DNA of 9,188 bases from an uncultured Ignavibacteria bacterium (GTDB lineage Bacteria; Bacteroidota; Ignavibacteria; Kapaibacteriales; UBA2268): contig CAIWET010000151.1 of NCBI GenBank assembly GCA_903911805.1, positions 1-9,188 of the forward strand, in the 5' to 3' direction. The notes below the pieces were generated by a model. It was given only the letters and a program-made list of their open reading frames with translations. It was not told the origin of the DNA and did not search any database. Positions 1 through 5,531 of this stretch are shown piece after piece; the first letter of the stretch is position 1, and each line of letters begins with the position of its first letter. Position numbers and translations under genes: made by a program.

Positions 1-503
1 ACCAGGATAAAGTGATCAACTCGAATTACAGCGGCACCAACAACTATCACCGGACATTTATCGGAATCGAAGGTAAATTCTTGTAAAATAATAGCAGCGG
101 CAATTTTATCTTTTTCAGATTTGTCTCTACGTTTCTTCTTTTTTGTACCTATTTGGAACTGCAAAGATTTAGCACTAACCGACGTATAACTTTCATCTTG
201 AAGAAAAATCTCTAAGTCTGTCACTTCTTGTAGTTTTAATTTGAAATCATCAATTGCTTTCATTACCTCTGTTTCTTGTTCATCTAGTCTAAATGGATAA
301 CCTAACACTAAAGCGCCAATGGATTCATATTTAATATATTCAATAATCTTGATAATTGAATTTTCATCATTCATTAAATAATTAAAAGGTGAAACAACAA
401 TATGCATAGGATCGCAAATACCTAATCCAATTCGTTTCAAACCAAAATCAATTGATAAAATTCTTTTCCCTTTTATATAACTTGCAATTTCTATATTTGT
501 CAA
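1..503 (-). CDS. ruvX: RuvX/YqgF-family Holliday junction resolvase-like nuclease, C-terminally extended, cut by window edge
   Basis: RNase H-fold nuclease of the YqgF/RuvX family, linked in other bacteria to Holliday junction resolution and pre-16S rRNA 5'-end processing; cytoplasmic. Visible family motifs: RILSIDFGLKRIGLGICD at residues 14-31 (catalytic-type D19), LVLGYPFRLD (65-74), DESYTSVSA (103-111) and DKIAAAIILQEF (132-143, conserved D132). An in-frame TAG at 510-512 closes the frame upstream, and TTG at 501-503 is the only sensible start before the first motif; it overlaps the kinase stop codon by 4 nt (TTGA) and has AAAAGG 9 nt upstream. RuvX proteins normally end about where residue 143 lies, but this frame stays open for 24 more codons to the window edge. 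Residues 151-167 (PVIVVGAAVIRVDHFIL) resemble the first strand of a Nudix domain. The family call is secure; the extension is an inference. Confidence 0.9.
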   Translation of the reverse strand, partial: MTNIEIASYIKGKRILSIDFGLKRIGLGICDPMHIVVSPFNYLMNDENSIIKIIEYIKYESIGALVLGYPFRLDEQETEVMKAIDDFKLKLQEVTDLEIFLQDESYTSVSAKSLQFQIGTKKKKRRDKSEKDKIAAAIILQEFTFDSDKCPVIVVGAAVIRVDHFIL

Positions 504-2773
504 TTTCTTCTACCTTTTCCTTTTGTTACCAATTCATTAGGGAATGAAAATACAACTTCTGTTCCTTTGCCTACTTCAGAATTAATAGTAATATTTCCAT
601 TATGTAACTCCATTACGTGTTGCATAATCATTGTTCCGATTCCTGAGCCACCGTGTTTAGCTGCAGTAGTAAAATATGGAATCAAAATCTTTGCTTTTGT
701 ATCTTCATCCATACCTGGACCAGTATCCTTAACTTTAAAGAATACAATTCCACCTGCAACCGAATTACTTATTTTAATTGTTCCTGGACTTCCTTTGAGA
801 GATTTTATACCATTTTCAACAGCATTTCTCAAAGCTCTAACAATTTTTCTATTATCGCAAAGAACATTTTCGTGTTCAGCATTAATTATAAATGAAACGT
901 GTGGAAATACAGTATCATCAAATTCTGCTCTTACTTCGTGGCAAATATCAAAAGCATCATAAACTTGACGTGCTAGTGAATCATTACGCCCTACTGTTAC
1001 AATATCTCTAACACGCTGAATTAAAACATTTGCCTGGAAAATAATTCTCTTTTTTCGTTCAAAATTATTCCCATTATTATCAACTTCGATTAAATCAGCA
1101 TTTAATTTAATCGTAGATAAATTGGTTTGCATATCGTGAGCAAGTTGAGCCCAGTTACTCAATCTCTTTCTTTCTAATTCTTCTGTGATATCGATACCAG
1201 TTACAACCCAACCTCTGAAATTACCAATTATTCCAATCAAAGGGTTGATATAAAAATAAAATTCTTTATCTACTTCATCTTTACGGATATTTACTCTTTG
1301 AGTTATACCTTCTTTACTAAAATAAGATTTTTCAAGTAATTCTAATAGTGATTTTGTATAATCTAAAACAAAATAATATTGATAATGTTTTTTTAATGGC
1401 ACTTTTTCAGTTATTCCTAAAAGACTTCTCGCAGAATCATTTATCTTTATTAATTTACCATAATGATCTAAAATAAATACAATACCTGATGAAGGTAAAT
1501 TCATCAAAGAATTGAAATATCTTTTCTGCTTTGTATAATATCTAAAAGTAACAACAAATGCGATAAATAATATTAATGGAACAAGTGTTTTACCAAAATT
1601 TCTAATAAATCGATTGAATAGCCAAAAATAATTATCGATTCTTTCTAAACGAATTGAAGCATTTTTAGTTGAGAAAATCAAATTTTTATCAATAATTTTA
1701 AACTCAGGATTTTCATTAAAATATTCACCAAATTGATAAAAATCAGATGATTCTATATTCCCTTTTAAATCCAATGAAACTAATCCATTTCTGAATAGTG
1801 CGTAAATATTATCTCCCTCGAACCACAATCCCTGTGGCTCTATTAAGCCAAAAGGAATATCGGTAATAATTCTATTTTCAATTTTCTGAAAATCATTAAT
1901 ATCTGCTATTTCAAGAGTATAACCATTAGAAATACTTTTTATATAAAATATCTTATATGTATCACCATACTTAATAATTTTTATTCTTTTTCCTGAAGTT
2001 TCGATTCTGTAATCAGTGATGTTGCCAGTTAATCTATTAATAATTTGAATTAATGATGTATTATAAGATTTATTTGAACTTATAACGACTGCATAATCAT
2101 CAATATAATAAATATAATTATCATCACTTACTGAAACTCTCGAAATTATCTTTTCAGCATAATCATTATTGATAAAATATAAAATTCCATTGCCATCTTT
2201 ATTTACTAAAAAACAGTATCTTGAAGTGTCTGTAATATTTTGATATGTTGCATCTGTTACATTACCATAAATAAAATAGTTGCTTAATTTATTATTCGCA
2301 ATGCTAACCTTATATAGAGAATTATTTATTAATAAAAGTAATTTCTCGTTGGTGGAACTTTTAATCCATTTGGCATCGAATTGATGGAAAAAATTCCATT
2401 GACCAAATATTTCATTTATTCCAATAGGATTGATATTAGTATCAAGATAAGAAATAAAAACTCGATTTGCATCTTTCCAGGTGGATAATAGATTTGAATT
2501 TACATTAACTGCTGAGATTACGTTCATTCCACCAAGCGAACTTCCATTCATAATGGAATTATCAAATCCACGCATTGTATAAATTACTTCATTATCATCG
2601 GTAAAAAATGGTTTAATAAACCAGCTGAATAAACTGCCATCTTTATTCTGATTGACAATCATTTTTCCGCCTGTATATAATTCTTTTTTACTATAGGCAT
2701 AGCGGTAAGTATTATCAGAATACGATTGATAAAATGAGAAAAACAGGAAAAATATGATTATATATTTTCTCAT
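500..2773 (-). CDS. Membrane-bound sensor histidine kinase with large exported sensor region and PAS domain
   Basis: A 757-residue two-component sensor kinase. Order of parts: signal peptide or N-terminal anchor (about 1-19, hydrophobic run IIIFFLFFSF); an exported, beta-rich region of about 370 residues with no recognised family but short propeller-like stretches such as LVSLDLKGNI (331-340); one transmembrane helix (about 396-411); a PAS-like domain (about 418-530); a dimerisation/phosphoacceptor helix with H546 in AQLAHDMQTNLS; and an HATPase_c domain with N-box N654 (NAVENGIKSL), G1 box DTGPGM (683-688), F-box PYFTT (699-703) and G2 box GGSGIG (708-713). All catalytic boxes look intact, so an active kinase is expected. 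The proline usual after the H-box threonine is replaced by N551. The start is firm: an in-frame TAA directly precedes the ATG, which overlaps the stop of the gene before it (ATGA). No response regulator lies in the window, so partner and signal are unknown. Confidence 0.92.
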   Translation of the reverse strand: MRKYIIIFFLFFSFYQSYSDNTYRYAYSKKELYTGGKMIVNQNKDGSLFSWFIKPFFTDDNEVIYTMRGFDNSIMNGSSLGGMNVISAVNVNSNLLSTWKDANRVFISYLDTNINPIGINEIFGQWNFFHQFDAKWIKSSTNEKLLLLINNSLYKVSIANNKLSNYFIYGNVTDATYQNITDTSRYCFLVNKDGNGILYFINNDYAEKIISRVSVSDDNYIYYIDDYAVVISSNKSYNTSLIQIINRLTGNITDYRIETSGKRIKIIKYGDTYKIFYIKSISNGYTLEIADINDFQKIENRIITDIPFGLIEPQGLWFEGDNIYALFRNGLVSLDLKGNIESSDFYQFGEYFNENPEFKIIDKNLIFSTKNASIRLERIDNYFWLFNRFIRNFGKTLVPLILFIAFVVTFRYYTKQKRYFNSLMNLPSSGIVFILDHYGKLIKINDSARSLLGITEKVPLKKHYQYYFVLDYTKSLLELLEKSYFSKEGITQRVNIRKDEVDKEFYFYINPLIGIIGNFRGWVVTGIDITEELERKRLSNWAQLAHDMQTNLSTIKLNADLIEVDNNGNNFERKKRIIFQANVLIQRVRDIVTVGRNDSLARQVYDAFDICHEVRAEFDDTVFPHVSFIINAEHENVLCDNRKIVRALRNAVENGIKSLKGSPGTIKISNSVAGGIVFFKVKDTGPGMDEDTKAKILIPYFTTAAKHGGSGIGTMIMQHVMELHNGNITINSEVGKGTEVVFSFPNELVTKGKGRRN
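513..518 (-). promoter_or_regulatory. Ribosome binding site for ruvX
   Basis: The minus strand reads AAAAGG here, 9 nt before the TTG at 501-503. It lies inside the last codons of the upstream kinase gene. It supports the non-ATG start, because no ATG exists between the upstream in-frame stop and the first conserved RuvX motif. Confidence 0.5.
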
Positions 2774-3225
2774 TTATTAATTTTTTGCTCCAATAATTCT
2801 TTTATTGAATTCCAGGTTTTTTTATGTTTAGAATTTACTTTTCCTAAAATTCCTGATTGATTTTTTTCGATAAGATCTGATAGGAAATCAATTTCATCTA
2901 GTAATAACTGATTTGCATCAATGATTTTTGAAATTATTTTAGCATCATTATCTGATAATTGATCATTTTTTTCAAATTGCTTTAAACTCTCAATTGAAGA
3001 TTTAGCTAATTTCTGAACTGAATTTAAAAGTTTAACTTCATTTTCTTTATCATCGCTTCTTTCGATTTTGTATTCTATTGATGATACATATAAAAATGAT
3101 AAATATACATTTTGAATGCTAAACTTTCCTAATGTTTTGAATAATGTACCTGTATATTCTTCAGAATTAGCAAAACTAATCAGGAATAAAAATATAATAG
3201 GTAATATATAAATCTTGTTTTTCAT
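2770..3225 (-). CDS. Small exported protein of unknown function, coupled to the sensor kinase
   Basis: A 151-residue protein that I do not recognise. It has a typical Sec signal peptide (K2 and K4, hydrophobic core about 5-17, likely cleavage after FANS near residue 21), so it should be periplasmic or exported. The mature part of about 130 residues is charged and cysteine-free. It looks mostly helical from about residue 60 onward, with heptad-like leucine/isoleucine spacing (for example LLLDEIDFLSDLIE, 107-120), and no enzyme motif is visible. Its ATG overlaps the stop of the threonine aldolase gene by 1 nt (TAATG), without a clear ribosome binding site, and its stop overlaps the kinase start by 4 nt. 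The tight coupling to the kinase suggests it could be a periplasmic partner or ligand-sensing accessory of that kinase; this is an inference from position only. Confidence 0.8.
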   Translation of the reverse strand: MKNKIYILPIIFLFLISFANSEEYTGTLFKTLGKFSIQNVYLSFLYVSSIEYKIERSDDKENEVKLLNSVQKLAKSSIESLKQFEKNDQLSDNDAKIISKIIDANQLLLDEIDFLSDLIEKNQSGILGKVNSKHKKTWNSIKELLEQKINK

Positions 3226-4265
3226 TAATTTAACATTTTTTTGATTGTATCAATTATTATTTCAGCTGATTTCAAAGCATCTTCTTTACTTATGTTTAAA
3301 TGGAATACTGCTCTAAGTGTGTTTGGACCTGTTGCTCCTATTTTAATCCCATTTATTTTTAAAGATTCCATAAAATCGGATAATTTTATTGATTTATCAA
3401 TATCAATAAATACCATATTTGTTTGAACTTTTGCTAAATCCACTTTTAAACCATCAATATTTTGTAATAAATTAGCAAAGTCTTTAGCATTTAAATGGTC
3501 TTCAGCAAGTCTTTCAAAATTATTATCAATTGCGTAAATTCCAGCAGCTGCTAATATTCCTGCTTGACGCATTCCACCACCAAGTATTTTTCTCCATTTT
3601 AGAGCTTTTTCCATATCTTTTTTAGTACCAAGTAATACTGAACCTACTGGAGCACCCATTCCTTTTGATAAACAAACTGAAATCGTATCAAATAGTTCAC
3701 CATATTCAATTGGTTTAATACCTGTTGCAACACATGCATTCCAAATTCTAGCTCCATCTAAATGGAAAGTAAGCTCATTATCTATTGCTATTTTCTTTAC
3801 TTCCTTCAAATAGTTGAAATCTAAAATAGCTCCACAATGGCGATTATGAGTGTTTTCCATACATATCATTTTTGTTTTAGGAAGATAATATTCGCTGGTT
3901 CTAATTGCATTTTTTATATCATCAATATCCATCATACCAGTTTTTGAAGGAATTGTTCTCAACATTACTCTAGAAATAATTGAAGGTGCTGCTGTCTCGT
4001 AATAAAATACGTGTGCATCATTTTCAATGATTACTTCATTTCCAGTATCTGTATTAATTGCTAATGCAATTTGATTACTCATCGAACCAGATGGAACATA
4101 TAATCCAGCTTCTTTTCCAAATAAAGCTGCAGTTTTTTCTTGTAATTTATTAATCGTCGGGTCTTCTGCATAAACATCATCTCCAAGTTCGGCAGAAAAC
4201 ATTGCCTTTTTCATTTCATCAGTTGGTAAAGTGACAGTATCACTTCTTAAATCAATATAATTCAC
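3225..4265 (-). CDS. ltaE: Low-specificity L-threonine aldolase (PLP enzyme)
   Basis: Fold-type I PLP enzyme that cleaves L-threonine/L-allo-threonine to glycine and acetaldehyde; cytoplasmic. At 346 residues it has the family's usual length. Recognisable motifs: N-terminal DLRSDTVTLPT (5-15), GDDVYAEDPT (28-37), YVPSGSMSNQ (56-65), NDAHVFYYE (82-90, with the PLP-stacking type H85), FHLDGARIWNA (167-177, PLP-contacting D170 and R173) and CLSKGMGAPVGS (198-209), whose K201 is the Schiff-base lysine. The start is GTG (4263-4265): the conserved motif begins at residue 5, the next methionine would delete it, and AAGGA sits 6 nt upstream. It follows lpxB after a 40-nt gap and is joined to the next gene by TAATG. 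No functional link with its neighbours is obvious. The substrate stereopreference cannot be read from the sequence. Confidence 0.95.
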   Translation of the reverse strand: MNYIDLRSDTVTLPTDEMKKAMFSAELGDDVYAEDPTINKLQEKTAALFGKEAGLYVPSGSMSNQIALAINTDTGNEVIIENDAHVFYYETAAPSIISRVMLRTIPSKTGMMDIDDIKNAIRTSEYYLPKTKMICMENTHNRHCGAILDFNYLKEVKKIAIDNELTFHLDGARIWNACVATGIKPIEYGELFDTISVCLSKGMGAPVGSVLLGTKKDMEKALKWRKILGGGMRQAGILAAAGIYAIDNNFERLAEDHLNAKDFANLLQNIDGLKVDLAKVQTNMVFIDIDKSIKLSDFMESLKINGIKIGATGPNTLRAVFHLNISKEDALKSAEIIIDTIKKMLN

Positions 4266-4271
4266 TAAAAT

Positions 4272-4276
4272 TCCTT
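4272..4276 (-). promoter_or_regulatory. Ribosome binding site deciding the GTG start of ltaE
   Basis: The minus strand reads AAGGA, 6 nt before the GTG at 4263-4265. This near-consensus Shine-Dalgarno sequence, with the conserved LRSDT motif starting a few codons later, makes GTG the start. Confidence 0.7.
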
Positions 4277-4305
4277 AATATTTTTTTCAAAAATAATAAA
4301 ATGTT

Positions 4306-5418
4306 CTAAATATTTTCTAATATAATCTTTGCAGCTTTTGCAGAAGCGCCTGCATTTCCAATGTATTCTTTTAAATTTCTAAAATCATTTTGCATTGTTT
4401 TGTAAGCTGATTTATCTTTTATCAATTTTATTACATTATTGCTAATTTTTTCTGCTGTCGCATCTTGCTGAATAAATTCTTCTATAACGTTTCTTTTCAT
4501 AATAATATTTGGTAAAGCTAGATAATCTATATTTACTAATTTCTTCCCCAAGGTATATGTAATAAATGATGTCAAATAAAACATATTATAAGGAATACCA
4601 AGTAAAGCAGCTTCTAAATTAGAAGTACCAGTTTTAATAACTCCAACTAATGAATCTCTCATTTGCTCTTTAGAATTAGTTTCAAATTTCCAATGAACTG
4701 AATTATTAATTCTTGAATAAATTAATTCTTTATCGATATTATTCGAAATTATCAATTTATTTTCAAGGCTTGGATCAAATTTATTCAATATTTCAGCTGT
4801 TTGATTTAATAATGGCAAATGTTTAATAATTTCTTGCTTTCTACTTCCAGGCATATAAATGCAGGAATAATTTCTATCTTCATAATTTTTAAAATCATCA
4901 CTGAATATCTCATCATCTAAAAGTGGATGCCCAACAAATTCGGTATTGATTTTGAAATTATTAAAAAATTCTTTTTCAAATGGGAAAACTACTAAAAGTA
5001 AATCTATACAATTTACAAGTTTTTCAGCACGATTTTTTCCCCAAGCCCATAACTGAGGAGCAATATAATAAATAATTTTTGAATTGCCTTTTTTCTTCAA
5101 GTTTTTTGCTAATTCAATATTGAATCCTGGATAATCAACAGGTAAAAACAACGATATATTTTCCTGTTCGATTAGACTCAATGAGTCTTTCATTAATTTT
5201 CTGAATAGCTGAATCTTTTTAGCTACTTCCCAAAATCCAACAACTGAAATTTCTTTTAATGGAATTATTGACTTAAAGAAGCCAGTTTTTTCCATTTCAA
5301 TTCCACCAATACCAATAAAATCAATCTCGTTATCAAGAGCCTTTAAATGCTTGATTAACTTGGCTGCGTGTATGTCTCCGGAGGTATCTCCAGCTGATAT
5401 AAATATCTTCTTCTTCAT
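4306..5418 (-). CDS. lpxB: Lipid A disaccharide synthase
   Basis: Glycosyltransferase (GT19) that joins UDP-2,3-diacylglucosamine and lipid X to form the lipid A disaccharide backbone; peripheral on the inner membrane. At 370 residues it is close to the usual length of about 380. Motifs: SAGDTSGDIHAA (8-19; the family usually has AGExSGD), GIGG (36-39), SVVGFWEV (58-65), LPVDYPGFN (92-100, with D95 matching the essential Asp), YYIAPQLWAWGKNR (117-130), FVGHPLLD (161-168), YMPGSRKQEI (188-197), KTGTSNLEAAL (262-272) and LPNIIMKRNVIEEFIQ (302-317). It shows that the organism makes lipid A, so it has an LPS or LOS outer membrane. It is the first gene of the leftward unit and is not in the fabZ-lpxA-lpxB arrangement of Proteobacteria. 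The ATG has only a distant GGGAG (about 15 nt away), so the ribosome site is weak, but the MKKKIFISAGD start fits the family. Confidence 0.96.
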   Translation of the reverse strand: MKKKIFISAGDTSGDIHAAKLIKHLKALDNEIDFIGIGGIEMEKTGFFKSIIPLKEISVVGFWEVAKKIQLFRKLMKDSLSLIEQENISLFLPVDYPGFNIELAKNLKKKGNSKIIYYIAPQLWAWGKNRAEKLVNCIDLLLVVFPFEKEFFNNFKINTEFVGHPLLDDEIFSDDFKNYEDRNYSCIYMPGSRKQEIIKHLPLLNQTAEILNKFDPSLENKLIISNNIDKELIYSRINNSVHWKFETNSKEQMRDSLVGVIKTGTSNLEAALLGIPYNMFYLTSFITYTLGKKLVNIDYLALPNIIMKRNVIEEFIQQDATAEKISNNVIKLIKDKSAYKTMQNDFRNLKEYIGNAGASAKAAKIILENI

Positions 5419-5458
5419 TAATGTGGAAAATTTCTCCCAAACTTTTTACATTTATTTC

Positions 5459-5466
5459 CAAATATA
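5459..5466 (-). promoter_or_regulatory. Possible -7 element (TAnnTTTG type) of the lpxB promoter
   Basis: The minus strand reads TATATTTG, an exact match to the Bacteroidota -7 consensus TAnnTTTG. It would place the transcript start roughly 35 nt before the lpxB ATG. The matching upstream TTTG lies only 12 nt away (in TTTTTGCAA), whereas the published spacing is about 19-21, so the call is tentative; an 8-mer like this is also not rare in AT-rich DNA. Confidence 0.35.
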
Positions 5467-5518
5467 ATTGCTAAATTGCAAAAAGTTTCTAAATTAATAG
5501 TAATGAAATTTGAAAATT

Positions 5519-5522
5519 GGAG
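5519..5522 (+). promoter_or_regulatory. Ribosome binding site of dnaE
   Basis: GGAG lies 9 nt before the dnaE ATG. An in-frame TAG occupies 5529-5531 directly before the ATG, so translation cannot begin upstream. Confidence 0.65.
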
Positions 5523-5531
5523 AAAATATAG

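Larger units (their letters stand above)
1..5418 (-). other. Probable five-gene leftward operon lpxB-ltaE-exported protein-histidine kinase-ruvX
   Basis: All five genes point left. The gaps are 40 nt (lpxB/ltaE), then overlaps of 1 nt (TAATG), 4 nt (ATGA) and 4 nt (TTGA). There is no room for a promoter or GC-rich terminator between the last four. The unit probably starts from the promoter region before lpxB, although the 40-nt gap could hold a weak AT-rich promoter. It may continue beyond the window edge. Co-transcription is inferred from spacing. Confidence 0.7.
5419..5531. promoter_or_regulatory. Divergent intergenic region between lpxB and dnaE
   Basis: This 113-bp, very AT-rich region is the only sizeable non-coding stretch and must hold promoters for both directions. 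It contains a direct repeat AATTGC at 5466-5471 and 5474-5479, which also makes a short inverted repeat TTGC (5468-5471)/GCAA (5478-5481). For dnaE, a weak TTGCAA (5476-5481) followed after 16 nt by TAGTAA (5498-5503), or a GAAATTTG (5505-5512) close to the Bacteroidota TAnnTTTG, are possible but unconvincing. Confidence 0.5.

Noticed and set aside
1..53. Reading of the RuvX extension as the start of a PfkB-type sugar kinase (VIVVGAAVI)
   Set aside because: PfkB proteins have an Asp three or four residues after the GGA motif; here the Asp is seven residues on and is followed by a hydrophobic FILV, which fits a Nudix first strand better.
567..962. Open frame of 131 codons on the plus strand inside the kinase gene
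   Set aside because: It lies opposite the strongly conserved PAS/HATPase coding sequence, has no recognisable motif and no ribosome site, and is explained as an antisense shadow.
4279..4295. Hairpin TATTTTT/AAAAATA with a 3-nt loop between lpxB and ltaE, considered as a terminator or attenuator
   Set aside because: The stem is 7 bp of only A and T, so it is weak, and such repeats are expected by chance in DNA this AT-rich. No GC stem plus T-run is present.
5432..5439. GGGAG-type sequence as the ribosome site for lpxB
   Set aside because: It lies about 15 nt before the ATG, too far for a normal Shine-Dalgarno sequence, and there is no alternative start codon in frame nearer to it.
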